Below are positions 1 through 10,796 of a DNA stretch of 64,000 nucleotides, piece by piece. Every line of letters starts with the position of its first letter. The first letter of the stretch is position 1. Source of the DNA: Aaosphaeria pasadenensis (taxonomy: Eukaryota; Ascomycota; Dothideomycetes; Pleosporales); NCBI GenBank assembly GCA_022813625.1, contig JAKLMB010000004.1, positions 992,001-1,056,000 on the forward strand. Reading direction: 5' to 3'. The notes under the pieces are model-generated. The model searched no databases. It had not been told where the DNA came from and saw nothing but the letters and a program-made list of their open reading frames with translations. Position numbers and translations under genes: made by a program.

Positions 1-965
1 TGAAGCCGAAACTGAAGAGTATCACGACGGCGATACGCTGGCGCTGCGGCATCTCGAGCTAGTCCGGATCAGCATCTTGTTAGGAGTGGATCAAAGGCGA
101 TGCTTACCCGAGCGACTAGAGGGATCGGTAGGATTGTGCAGAAGAGATCTGCGATGCAGTTTAGAATTCCGGCGATGAGAGTGACGACGCCTTCGTCCAT
201 GCATGTGTTTGGAGGAGCTAGAAATACTGTATTGTAGTGACAAATTAGCAAGACATCCGAACGCAATGGAGTAAGGATCAACCGCAATATGTGATAGGCA
301 TTCGGACCTTAGGAGTGAGACCAAATGGCGCCAATACGACATTAAACGTTTCTCAATCAGATAGTTATACATACACCAATAATTTGAGATCGGCTTGCAC
401 TGAAAGATTGCAAGACATATGAATGATATAAAGATGCCGATCGTAAAAGCGACGTTGGCATGAATAGACCAATGGAACCATTTCTTATCTGTATCCTTCA
501 CCAGCCTGTAGTAGAAGAAGAGCAAAGATAGGCGCGTGAAGCTGGCAGCGCAAGTGAAGAGAATCTTAGCAGCCATGGCGATCTTCGCTGTGGACGCGAT
601 CCAGTCGAGAGGGATGTCGTAGACATGGCGGTCCCAGCCGTATCTCTGGTTTGCGAGAAGCACCACTGTCTTGAGTCCGATAGCGAAGATCTATCGATTC
701 GAGTACATATGCAAGTTAGTAATCAGAAAGGGATTATCTTTGTGCTGCTCGACCTCATACGTACCAGTGCCAGTGCCATGAAGACATCATCCGTTCCAAA
801 CCATCTCTTGACTATGAGGCGTGTATAAATCCTCAGAGAAACCACGACGATGACCAGCACTAGGAATATGTAGTTCACGATAGCCAACGCAGGGCCGCGG
901 GTGTCAGGGTTCACATAATTCGGCTGCGGAAAGGACAGCAAGACATCGAGAGGAATTGCCCGCAT
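1..965 (-). CDS. SAT4/Pth11-like integral membrane protein, 3' end missing
   Basis: Seven-helix rhodopsin-fold membrane protein of the large fungal SAT4/Pth11-like family, probably plasma membrane; ligand unknown. The model has four exons, 965-765, 690-375, 217-108 and 58 to the left edge, all with GT..AG introns. The ATG at 963-965 opens a first helix (IVNYIFLVLVIVVVSLRIYTR) followed by the family motif GTDDVFMA. Exon 2 carries two more helices and the block ending QCKPISNYW. Exon 3 has CMDEG and LPIPLV, and exon 4 begins LEMPQRQR, each a well-known signature of this family in the expected order. The C-terminus lies outside the window. Family assignment is firm; a receptor role is inferred only from Pth11 and is not shown here. 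Confidence 0.88.
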
Positions 966-3537
966 CCTACTGAGGATTAGAAGTTATCCGTCGCGCTGAA
1001 GATGGCGAAGACATGAGAGCAAAGCACATGTAAATCTATACAATCGAAGGAGAACGAAACCAGAATTAGGAAACCAAAGAGAACACTAAGACTCGAACAC
1101 TGGATTGGGGGCAAGTGCCCTTTAGGGGGGAGCACGCGGTGTGCTGTTTGATGTTAGGTAGGTTCAGCCCCGTCCACACAAACTTGAATTATCGCCCAAT
1201 AAAGCTTCTCCGCTATTAGTCCCGACGTAAACTCTCAGACATACTCGATCTACCGTCGAGCTACGTCTTTAAGCACTGGAGGCCTAAGCTTGCGGAGATT
1301 CGGCCCATCTAGAATACTGTTATGCATCTTTAAAGATGTGCCGAATGCTAATGAACGGCTACTAGTTGCCGTACCATCATTTCTAAGTTCACCGAAGGTC
1401 TTCAATGGGCGTCGTGAGATACAGAGAAATGGCGGTACTTAATGCAGGTTCTCTCGGGTGACACTGCATGTTAGACATTCTCTTCAGTGTATGGAAATAG
1501 CCGTGGCTCACGATTTCGGCACTGAGATGGGCAAGCCACCCTTGAATATAAGGAGCAGAATTCTCAGACCATAAACAGAAAGTCACGCAACCCTAGTCTA
1601 TATCTTCAACATCTCCTTTGCTTCCTTGGCCTACCCGCACGCCCTGTCAGCACTTGACGAACGAGTAGCGTAAGAAATCGGCGTATGAACACTTCAAATT
1701 CACACAATAAGGAAGTGCAGACCTGGGCGCACATCCACTTAGCTGCAGATTCGTGCAGCGATCAACCCACGATCGGCCCCATGTCGGGTCCAAAGGGATC
1801 TCCTCTTTCATCCTATTGACCTGTCTGCTCTGCTTCTGCGTAACTCGATCGGGAGGTGATGCCTGGAAGAGTTGGGCATGGCGAGACGTTAGCGCGGGAT
1901 TAGCCACTACACCGTTGCTCCGGATGATATACCGAAGCCGCATTACACGACTCGTGAACTTTTGCTGATGCAACTAAAATCACCTTAGAACGAGTCTTTC
2001 CCCCAAAAGTTAAAATGCCCAGTGTGAAAGAAACAGGAATTCCGAGTCGTGCATGGCAGGCATTCCCGTCGATCCTGTTCTATCGAAAACGCGTCCACGC
2101 TATCCTATTGTTTCATCGCAGCAAGCAACATCCTGTCACGCCAGTCACAACAAAGTGCCGGCTGCATAGTCACTGTTTGAACTGGGAATCATCGTCCACG
2201 ACAACTCTTCTTACAATGTAACAATAGTCTAGGTACTTATTCAGGCCCAGAAACCCATCGTTACTCTTCACATCATTTCGATCGCTATCCAACCTCCTAA
2301 AGCAAGTTTCGAATAAGCTACGAGGTATCTATCTCAGCACTTCCACATCCACCTCGAAATTCCAAACAAGACTAATAAAATAAGCCTCCCAAAAGCCGGA
2401 TCTAAAACTTTATTCCAAGCCTACCGCAACAGACAAAATGAAAAAGTCCCCCAATCAGACGTAAGGACAAACAATAAAGGGATCCCTCCTTAAGTTTACC
2501 TCGTATGCATCTATGTTTTAACACCAAACCTTATACATCAGGCTCGAGTTGAGTGCGCCGCCCATTCCGTACAGAAAGGGAAAGACTATGGCGTATATTT
2601 TCCTGTTTTAACTTCCTCTCGCTCTCCGAGGATCCATTCAAGGGTACTTAGATTGGGAGGTCTATAAGCGGCCTTGTGCATTTTGTTTTCGTTTTCGATT
2701 TCGATGGTTTTATGGTTCGACATTCAGAAGAAAACGATGAATGTGCATGCCTGCATCGGTCAAAACCTAGTGTTCTTGCGTCAATTCTTCTCTGTGGGGA
2801 ACATGAACGGCTGGATCAGTGATGAACTACTGTTTCGTGAATGAGAATGCAATATTGCATACTTGTCTAGCTACCGATATACCTTGATGTATTATGGCAA
2901 GAAAGTCCAGCGCCATAATGCTAGCCGATCTTCCATCACAAGAACCTATTTATTTATTTGCAGGGCAAGTTGGCCGCCATATCTCTGTACCATACCCATC
3001 AATCATATCAAAATCACGGCAGGAAAATGCCCATTCTGTCCCCGCTGCTGATACCGTCGGATCTGAACTTTCCATGATGATTGGCCATCGTGGATGGCAA
3101 CAGCGCATAGGCCTATATCCTTCATCTAATCTATCCTGAATCACCATCCCATCTGGTGTTGATACTCAATTGTCTGATTGATTGATCCTGGTGATCAACC
3201 GTCACGCATAGCAAGACAAAATCGTGCAATCATGTTAACAAAGATAGTAAATCTGGCGTGCTCCTTCACGTCGCCATCTTGGCTGAACAAACGGAATCTG
3301 CGCAGATATTGGCGGATGATGGCGCGGAACTACTCAAGGTTCTGTGCCTGTTAATGGGCTTCGCTTCATTTGCTTCTTCTGCTTCATCTCTACGATCTCT
3401 TTGTTGTTGTGATTGTGGATGTGAATGCGGATATCGATTGTTTATCCGCAACCCTCCTCTTGCTTCCTCCCAGCCTTTCTCTGTCTATCATCGTCTTTCT
3501 GACTTGACATTACTCTCCATACTCCGCTCTAGGGCGT
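966..3537. other. Gene-poor interval
   Basis: No supportable gene. Open frames here are short, lack recognisable motifs and lie in AT-leaning sequence with scattered poly-A and poly-T runs. The first part is the promoter side of the SAT4-like gene. Confidence 0.6.
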
Positions 3538-3666
3538 CGGAATCCCCGCGAGCAGGTCACTAAGGATGTCCAGGCCTGGGGCGATGCGAAGCAGAGGAAC
3601 AAGGAGAAGTTCCTGACGTCCAAGGTCAAGGTCAATAAGCCTGCCGGGGCCGAGAGGAAGAAATAA
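3538..3666 (+). pseudogene. Possible terminal exon or remnant of an unrecognised gene
   Basis: A consensus-like acceptor (pyrimidine-rich tract ending ctctag at about 3526-3531) is followed by a reading frame rich in Lys, Arg, Gln and Glu (REQVTKDVQAWGDAKQRNKE, then KFLTSKVKVNKPAGAERKK and a TAA at about 3664). Composition and codon use look coding and differ from the AT-leaning flanks. I found no convincing upstream exon or start codon, so it may be the last exon of a gene with a very short first exon, or a leftover gene fragment. Family not recognised. Confidence 0.3.
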
Positions 3667-4677
3667 ACATGAATATGAGTCCTGCACGACGCTCACTGGC
3701 TCCTTCCGTCCACCGTGCGCGTTCTGTGGAGGCTTGAAGCAGCTGACAATGCCGCAGTTGTCACTCTCGAGATGGATGAGTAGGGAGTTGAAGGTGGGAA
3801 AGGAGAGGGTGCATGTTGTTTTGTTCGGGCAGTGTTAGAGGGTCTCCGGACGGGAGGAGGGTGAGGCGGGGTGTTGGGTTAGGTCTGGGAGGGTGGAGTC
3901 GCGGGGTTTGCGTATGTTGTGATGGATTGGGTGTCTGACTGCACGGGCGAGAGGGCGACGTTGGGCTCCCTCCCAGTCTTATCTCAGTGAGGACTCCTAT
4001 CAAATGGTGTACTGGCGGCGGGCAAAAGGTTGAAGATATTCTCATGTAAGCAGGTAATTGGAGAGGAGACACCCTAGCCTGTTTTTGGTGAGACGTTGCG
4101 CATCTCAGCAGCGATGGTTCTTGAGATCTATTATAGGAAGGGTTTGACAGATGGTAATGCGCGATGGAGTGGTGGTAGGCGCATGAGTAGGTGTAGCGTT
4201 GGTTGAGGCCCTGGGTGTTGGTGGGGAATTGAGGCCTTAACCACGAGTTTGCTACAGGTGATTTTTGGCTGATTTTGAGCGCCCTAATTGAGGTAATGTG
4301 TTGATGGTGTCGTGTTCTTAGAATTGTTCGATAGTTGAGCATACAGTGCTCTGACCGCAACAGAAATCCGCCTATAATTCTTTCAGAGATGCAATGTTTT
4401 TTTCCGACGGGATAATAAAACGCGCGCGATGAAAGCTCTCATATTGGTGGAGTTATGAGTGCAAGACGCGTTGTGTTGATGGCTCGAGTATATACGGAGG
4501 CTTTTGGCCTAGTACAGTATAACTGGCATTGACGATAACATGACGATAGAATTAAGAGTTGGCTTTACATGTTGAAGAATTCTTGATGGCGAAGTTAATG
4601 ATTGTGTTGATAGCGGTGAAGATAGCGTCAAAGACACTATTTCTGATCAGTGTTAAGAGTGAGGAAATGGCGTCGAT

Positions 4678-4713
4678 AATGTCGAAGGTAATGTCGAAGG
4701 TAATGTCGAAGGT
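4678..4713. repeat. 12-bp tandem repeat, three copies
   Basis: The unit AATGTCGAAGGT occurs three times head to tail without mismatch, followed by a decayed fourth copy. Confidence 0.9.
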
Positions 4714-5814
4714 AATGTTGAATGGAATGTTAAATATGTTTGCCTGTCTCCTCTCTTTTCGCGATGTTTATTCCTTTATTTTTTTTCTTGTGTTCTTTCC
4801 ATTATTTTAATTTCTTCGTTCTCCTCCTCTTTCTATTTTTTCTCTTTTCTTTTTTTTTTGATATTGTTGTCACCTTTTCCCTCTCTCCCTTACCCTATCT
4901 AGCAACTCTGATGGCTTTTCTATCCGAAGGTGATTTTTTTATCCCAATGCTTAAATATTCTTCAAGCTTTTCTCCTTTCTGATTTTCTATATCTTGACGC
5001 AATTCCCATTTCCTTCTCTTCATTTCTTGCTCGAGTGAGACTGTCGCAGTCAAGGCGCTAATCGTTATTCCGCATCAGTTCGAATCTTTGTCCAGATGCT
5101 GCGTTATTTAGGCCTAATCGAATCTGACAAAATGGCCGTCGTCCCTCAAATAGCTTCCAGTATCTTTGTAAAAGAAAATCTGCTGATATTGCACAAACAC
5201 TCGATTGTAGAATAGGTGGCGAGTACTCCACTTGAATCCAGTGATTGAATCATAAGGCGCGCGTTTTTGGTTCGTTTGGCCGCTGGCGTTTGCGATGCGC
5301 ATTGGTGTGGTGCTATGAATAGCGAGGTACCCTCACTTTAGAGATTTCTGTGTGCATAAGGTATGCATAAGTAGGAGACTTTTGCGAAGTTGTTGCAAAG
5401 CCAACTCTGTCAATTTCGTAAGATCTTGACGGACTGATTAGCCTTCGTTATCTTATCAACAAAAGGCGGCATAGAAACAGTACTTACTATAGTTGGATGT
5501 TTCTGTTTCACCACAAGATGTCGGTCCAGATTTCTGGTTCGGAATGGTCTTTCTTCTCGTCGATGTCGTCCACTTTGCGAAAGTGTTTGTTTAGTTGGAA
5601 TAGAAGCCGTTCGGCGCAGGATAGGAACGCAGAGGAGTAGAAGTGGCGTTCTGCGGTTGAACTCTGGCGATAGTTGTCGCTTACCAGAGTTAGGATCCAG
5701 ATTACAGATGGTTCTGGTGATGGTGCGGCGCGCGTTGGTCGACCGAACTGCAACTGTCTCCAGTTCTCTCCACGCACTTTGACATGACGGAACTTTGTCT
5801 CGAACTCTGCCCTC

Positions 5815-5866
5815 GAGATCTCTCCCGCCCGCCCACCCTTGAGATATCTCCCGCCCACCCACCCTT
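5815..5866. repeat. 26-bp tandem duplication, two copies
   Basis: Units 5815-5840 and 5841-5866 differ at two positions. They are C-rich (repeated cccgccc/caccc) and lie downstream of the minus-strand Ulp1-like gene. Confidence 0.85.
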
Positions 5867-5916
5867 GAAATACAATTCTTCTTGCCGCTACTATCTTTTG
5901 TTGCCGTAGCTATCTG

Positions 5917-5952
5917 TTGCAGACAGCGTCTTTATTTCGTCGCTGTCTGCAA
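5917..5952. other. Perfect 12-bp inverted repeat (hairpin)
   Basis: TTGCAGACAGCG (5917-5928) is the exact reverse complement of 5941-5952, with a 12-nt T-rich loop. It lies about 60 nt beyond the stop of the minus-strand gene ending at 6009, so the 3'-UTR of that gene may fold here. Function unknown. Confidence 0.7.
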
Positions 5953-6008
5953 GTCGTTGTATGAATACAATCGTCTTTGCATCGACGCATGTACACCGAG
6001 ACGAGGAA

Positions 6009-9000
6009 TCAGGTGATGCGATTCCTCCCAGTTGTGCCAGACCGGCCTATATCATCCTTGTGGTCTTGGAGAAAGTCCCATTGATCTAATAGAGTCCGGT
6101 AACTTGATGGGGCGTGCTCTCTATCGCGGATCGCCTTCAACATTGTGGCTGAGTCGAATGACCTGACTATAAGTTCTTTTGTGCGATTGACACGGACCCG
6201 TGTGGTGCCTTCTTCTGACGCGATTGCAGGGCGATCTTCGAAGATAACATAATCGAAGTCAGGCATTTGAGGTAACCATTCTCCGAGCAAAACCGTGTTG
6301 CATGTGAATCCATCAAGGCCCGCACTTAACAATATCGGCCTCTTCTTCTGGCCAGATATGTTAATCAATTCGCGGGCGATCTCTCTAGAGAAACTGTATG
6401 CCGAGTTCTCTGCAGCTCTATCGCCCGTGTTGTCTCGAGGAGTGGTCGCTTTGTTTCGCCGATGAGGCCGAACGTCTTCTATTTTCAACATCTGCTGACT
6501 TGGTACGCAAACTGTCCTGCAGAAAAAAGACCCTATCAAATTCACATCCTCAGCGTCGAAATATTGATCAAAGGCAGTGTTGTAATGTTGGATCCAATAC
6601 CGCCTTATATCGTGTAAACCAGCCAATACAGTGTCGTGCTTTCCTTGCCACGATTTTGGTGTTTTATCGGACGATCGCACGACAACAAAGATTCTTTCCT
6701 GGATATCAAGGCCCGATATTCGGAAGACGCGAGGCGTGAATCCATTGGGACAATGTTCGAACTGTATATGGCTAATGAATTTGACATAGTTCTTCACCGA
6801 ATAGCCACATAGACTACACGATATTCCGCACTCTTCCACTTCTAGCCACATGTCGATCATGTGACGCCTATAGAAATGAGAGGTAAGACCACGACGTGAC
6901 TGAAAAGTTTCGTCGCAGTCTTTGGAGAGACAAGCTAGACCTTCTTCGATGTTTAGCTTCTTCTGAACGTTTCCCTCTAGCAATCTTGATGGAAACTTGT
7001 GCGTGTAGAAATGGCAGAACACTTTCTCTTCGAATTGACTGGCAGCGCGGGATGTAAGACTTGCTTTGCCTTCTATTGTTTTTCCACAGTGAGGACACTT
7101 GAACAGACCGTTGATCCATTGGGAAAGACCAGCACAAGGTGTCTGATGGGCTTCCCTTGCATGTCTTATTAATTCTGGAGGCGAGGCAAAATCCCTGGCA
7201 CATTCTTGTACCGGACAGCGAACACGGAATTGAATGTCTCGGTTAGATAGAAGCGAGGGAACATGTCCCTGCATATGAGGTGTAATTCCGTGCTTTTTTG
7301 TCCCCATTCTGGAATATATGCATCCTTGAAAGGTGCAAAAGAACCTGGTGCCTGCTTCCTCCTCTACAGCTTTTCCTGTCGGAAACTTTTGATCTTGATG
7401 GTCCTTGACAAAATGACGATATAGCCAACCATCGTAAGCATGACAATAGAATGCGCCCCAAGTGAAGTCATGAGAAAATTCACATAAAGGACATTGAAGT
7501 CTGTAGCGTAGACGTTCGTAAAGTGGATCCTCGGCCTCTTGAATGTCATTTTTGTGAGTTGACGACTCCGGTTCGCTGTCCGTCAATTTGCCAGTGGACG
7601 CATCTTCATTCACGTCGAGATCGTTATGCTGATCCTCTTCACCGCTGCTGACGCCGGAGTAGTTGCTGTCGTCACCGCTACCCCTGGAGGTACTCACGGG
7701 GGCCTTACCTTTGCCCTTGCCCTTGCCCTTGCTTTTGCGCTTGTCACCAAGATCGAATAGCCCCAGCGAGAAAATCGGCTTCTGCATAGCCCCGGTCTTT
7801 GCTGTTCGAGGGGGGTTCCGCCTCCGAGAGGATCCTGGTACGGCAGTGTCCTCAAGTACGGAGTTAATACCGAGTTTTGGCTGGCCGCCGCTTCCCTTGG
7901 AGCGGGCCTTTCCACTGCTGGTGGGACCTGGTGATGCATCGGAATTCATGGGGCCCTCGCTAGACTCTGAATCCGGGACAAACGAGGGAAAGCTCTTCTC
8001 AAAGCTGGCCTTGAGAGAGTGCTCGCCGTTACCATTACCGAGGTCTAGCAAACGCTTGACGCAAGTACCCCGTAGTGTCTGGCCCATTTCGTGACGCCGA
8101 GACTCAGTCTGCCATCGAAATCCAGTTGGAAATGTCAAGCCAGCCATGAGAGCGACAATGAAGTAGACAGTGAAGAATCCACAGTCGACATGTACGCTTC
8201 CGCTCTGCTGGGGACAGGGTCGAGATTCCACTGCTACTTTACTCCAGTTCTGGCCAAAGGCGGGAGAGTTCTTGTTCAGACTCATCAACTCCATGAGGAG
8301 CGGCAGCTGTCTCCCTCCATGGCTCTGTGTGTGGCCGGCCTTTCCCCCTGAAGGTTTGCTGGAGTTGTAGATATTGATAGCGCGGCTGTTAATGAGGATC
8401 TCAACTGCCACCCAGTGTGAGCCGCTAGGGTTGTACGGAAAGTATATCCGTTTAGTGTCCTTTGGCATCTCGGGCATTGGGAATCCATAACTCGGCGGGT
8501 TGCCAGCCTTGGCTGTCGCAAGTTGCTCCTGGAGGGCACTGGTCTCTTGCAGCCACAAGGCAATGTTGACTGGACTACAGAAATACGCTCCATGGACAGG
8601 TTCCTCGTGGAATAGGAGGGTCAGGATTGCTTGATCGTTGGCCCAGGACTGATCAGCAGGTGCGTCGGCCAAGTAGTAGAGGCTGACGATCGCGCTCAGG
8701 TCGAGACCTGCCGCTGCGCATTCACCGAACACCCATGTGCTGTGCTTATTGGTTTGTATGGCCTCTGGGGTGATTGGACCATGGTAAACATTCTTTGCGA
8801 ATATTTCAAGCATCTCACACACGTTTCTGGCGATCGCGTCTGTGGCTATCCTTATGTCCTCGCACCTGTCGAACAGTTCGGAGGTTTCCTCATCTACTTG
8901 AACCACCTCTTCGGGTGTCTCGAACCGTACCGAGCCTCCGCCGTCACTTAAACCGGCCCCGGCAGATTGATTGGGCACCTCATCGACTGTGTGGCAGGAC

Positions 9001-10064
9001 GTGTCCTTGGATTCGGTGTTGTTCTGGGACACTACCTCCTTTCGAACGATGGGGGATCGTGATCGGTCACCACTTTGCGGAGGAGCTCTGTCATCTTGGT
9101 GATGTGACATGCGCTGAGTCTCGGAAAGTTTGGTCTTTGGATCTGACCGGGTCCAGGAATCACCGTCTCTGATCGATTTCACGCCACCAGGGGAATTGGA
9201 CCTGCGAGATCGGCGAGATCGGCGAGACCTGGAGTCTGACCTCGACCGGTTCCTGTAACGGTCTCGGGAAATCGATCTGGTCCGGCTCCCGTAGCGAACC
9301 CGCTCCCGCGAACGATCGCGAGAACCTCGGCGACCCCTATAGGAGTCACGTCTGTCGGAATCGTCGCGGGACCGATAAGAGTCGCGGCGGGAATCTCTTT
9401 GACTCCTATAATCCCTCTCCCGCGAACGATCGCGAGAACCTCCGCGACCCCTATAGGAATCACGTCTGTCGAAATCGTCACGGGACCGATAAGAGTCACC
9501 GCGGGAATCTCTTTGACTCCTACGATCGCGAGAACCTCCGCGACCCCTATAGGAATCACGCCTGTCGAAATCGTCGCGGGACCGATAAGAGTCGCCGCGA
9601 GAATCTCCTCGACTCCTACGATCCCGCTCCCGCGAACGATCGCGAGAACCTCGGCGACCCCTATAGGAGTCACGTCTGTCGGAATCGTCGCGGGACCGAT
9701 AAGAGTCGCCGCGGGAGCCTTTACTGGCATCGTAATGGGAACCCGAACGAGGTGACTGTGACCGCCTACGACTGCCCGAGTACCGCCCGGATGTGGACTC
9801 ATAGGGCGACCGAGACCTACGCCTGCTTCGCTCATCCTGGCGAGAGCTTTCGGGCTCCCAGTGGTCCCTAGCCTCCCTATCTTGACGCCTTTTAAGCCAG
9901 GCCCGCTCGAAATCGTTCCTCGGCTGACCTCCAGCTTTCATTGCGTCCCGGGCTCGCTTCACAGGGAACTTGAACTTACGTCCAGGCTTTTGGCCTGGAC
10001 CTTCTAAAGACTTGTTTCCCTCATGGGATCCCATGGGGGAGAGGGGGGTTCGACGTGAAGACAT
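6009..10064 (-). CDS. RS-repeat / Ulp1-like cysteine protease / C2H2 zinc-finger protein
   Basis: Intronless protein of 1351 residues, starting at ATG 10064. Residues 80-295 are an RS domain with about four 33-35-residue repeats containing DSYRSRDD..RRDSYRGR. Residues 425-675 resemble the C48 (Ulp1/SENP) protease fold, with His550 in SGSHWVAVEI and Cys628 in VDCGFF preceded by a Gln pair (619-620). The usual triad Asp is Asn567 in NIYNSS. After a low-complexity KGKGKGKGK linker come six C2H2-type fingers, at about 858-889, 910-934, 950-973, 990-1022, 1045-1068 and 1083-1104, then about 245 residues of unknown fold. Ulp1 enzymes cleave SUMO; RS domains go with nuclear RNA processing. A nuclear desumoylase-like or nucleic-acid-binding role is inference. 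It is head to head with the helicase gene at 11931. Confidence 0.8.
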   Translation of the reverse strand: MSSRRTPLSPMGSHEGNKSLEGPGQKPGRKFKFPVKRARDAMKAGGQPRNDFERAWLKRRQDREARDHWEPESSRQDERSRRRSRSPYESTSGRYSGSRRRSQSPRSGSHYDASKGSRGDSYRSRDDSDRRDSYRGRRGSRDRSRERDRRSRGDSRGDSYRSRDDFDRRDSYRGRGGSRDRRSQRDSRGDSYRSRDDFDRRDSYRGRGGSRDRSRERDYRSQRDSRRDSYRSRDDSDRRDSYRGRRGSRDRSRERVRYGSRTRSISRDRYRNRSRSDSRSRRSRRSRRSNSPGGVKSIRDGDSWTRSDPKTKLSETQRMSHHQDDRAPPQSGDRSRSPIVRKEVVSQNNTESKDTSCHTVDEVPNQSAGAGLSDGGGSVRFETPEEVVQVDEETSELFDRCEDIRIATDAIARNVCEMLEIFAKNVYHGPITPEAIQTNKHSTWVFGECAAAGLDLSAIVSLYYLADAPADQSWANDQAILTLLFHEEPVHGAYFCSPVNIALWLQETSALQEQLATAKAGNPPSYGFPMPEMPKDTKRIYFPYNPSGSHWVAVEILINSRAINIYNSSKPSGGKAGHTQSHGGRQLPLLMELMSLNKNSPAFGQNWSKVAVESRPCPQQSGSVHVDCGFFTVYFIVALMAGLTFPTGFRWQTESRRHEMGQTLRGTCVKRLLDLGNGNGEHSLKASFEKSFPSFVPDSESSEGPMNSDASPGPTSSGKARSKGSGGQPKLGINSVLEDTAVPGSSRRRNPPRTAKTGAMQKPIFSLGLFDLGDKRKSKGKGKGKGKAPVSTSRGSGDDSNYSGVSSGEEDQHNDLDVNEDASTGKLTDSEPESSTHKNDIQEAEDPLYERLRYRLQCPLCEFSHDFTWGAFYCHAYDGWLYRHFVKDHQDQKFPTGKAVEEEAGTRFFCTFQGCIYSRMGTKKHGITPHMQGHVPSLLSNRDIQFRVRCPVQECARDFASPPELIRHAREAHQTPCAGLSQWINGLFKCPHCGKTIEGKASLTSRAASQFEEKVFCHFYTHKFPSRLLEGNVQKKLNIEEGLACLSKDCDETFQSRRGLTSHFYRRHMIDMWLEVEECGISCSLCGYSVKNYVKFISHIQFEHCPNGFTPRVFRISGLDIQERIFVVVRSSDKTPKSWQGKHDTVLAGLHDIRRYWIQHYNTAFDQYFDAEDVNLIGSFFCRTVCVPSQQMLKIEDVRPHRRNKATTPRDNTGDRAAENSAYSFSREIARELINISGQKKRPILLSAGLDGFTCNTVLLGEWLPQMPDFDYVIFEDRPAIASEEGTTRVRVNRTKELIVRSFDSATMLKAIRDREHAPSSYRTLLDQWDFLQDHKDDIGRSGTTGRNRIT
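9298..9710 (-). repeat. About four ~100-bp tandem repeats coding the RS region
   Basis: Each unit codes RGDSYRSRDD[S/F]DRRDSYRG plus R[R/G]GSRDRS. The DNA copies are close enough that the same interval stays open in several other frames on both strands, which explains spurious long antisense frames at 9179-9835 and 9399-9755. Spacers between units vary in length, as expected for recent unequal exchange. Confidence 0.85.
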
Positions 10065-10166
10065 GTCGAAGGGGTTCAAACAAAAGTGTTTGAGGGGAAA
10101 AGAGGCAAAGTGGACTGCTCCACCCTACCGAAAAGAAAACCGGAGACCCGAAGGTCTGCAGTATAA

Positions 10167-10351
10167 CCGCTCGTGCAAGTTTCCTTGACAAGTGGGTTCT
10201 TTAGCCTCCGTATACCCTAAGGTCTACAGAGATGCTTTTTGAATAGAAGCAACCTATGACCACTCGTGCAAGTTTCCTTGACTCGTGGGTTCTTTAGCCT
10301 CCATATACCTAAAGGTACACAGAGATGCTTCTTCAACGGGAAGCAACCTAG
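10167..10351. repeat. 93-bp direct tandem duplication
   Basis: Copy 1 is 10167-10259 and copy 2 about 10260-10351. Both run from cc[g/a]ctcgtgcaagtttcc through gtgggttctttagcctcc to gaagcaaccta, differing by scattered substitutions and small indels. The pair sits 100-290 bp upstream of the Ulp1-like gene start, inside its likely promoter. Confidence 0.9.
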
Positions 10352-10796
10352 TTTGATCCGCAAGGTCCAATCTTCAAAGCATGCATACGCAGGCCATGTA
10401 GAAATTTCGCAAGGGGATGAGGAGAGGGAAAAAAATTCACGATGCAGAGAAATGCTTCACTGACAGTTGTGGGTCTTCATCACGTGGTTGATAGGATGAG
10501 GAAGGAGCACAGGGAAGGAGGACCATTCTTCCGCGAGAAACATCACGCATTAGAATCAGATTTCGCCTCAAGACGCACGTAAAGGACCATCTGTGTGAGC
10601 TTCGATCAAATACTAAATCTCCGCCTCAATTCCTGTTGTAGCACCAGACTACGATCTCAACACGTCGTTCAGTGCGTGATCAGGACGCCTTTCATGCACT
10701 TTCGGATAGCAAGAGTCTTTATTCAGATGGAAAGTCTTGATAGACACGTTAATTTCTGTTGCTTAACTGTACCGTCATAGATTTGCATTGTATTGT

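Larger units (their letters stand above)
3667..6008. other. Gene-poor interval with small tandem repeats
   Basis: No supportable gene. A 199-codon minus-strand frame at 3761-4360 has biased composition (Pro, Ser, Thr, His) and no motif. The interval includes a pyrimidine-rich tract (about 4740-5030), two small tandem repeats and a hairpin listed separately. Confidence 0.55.

Noticed and set aside
3761..4360. 199-codon minus-strand frame
   Set aside because: Biased Pro/Ser/Thr/His composition, no domain, no splice or promoter support.
5071..5100. tRNA-like string agttcgaatct
   Set aside because: No matching acceptor stem, D-arm or anticodon arm around it; no tRNA could be supported anywhere in the window.
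9179..9835. 218-codon antisense frame (and 118-codon plus-strand frame 9399-9755) over the RS region
   Set aside because: Open only because the RS-coding DNA is repetitive; no start context or motif, and the sense frame is clearly the gene.
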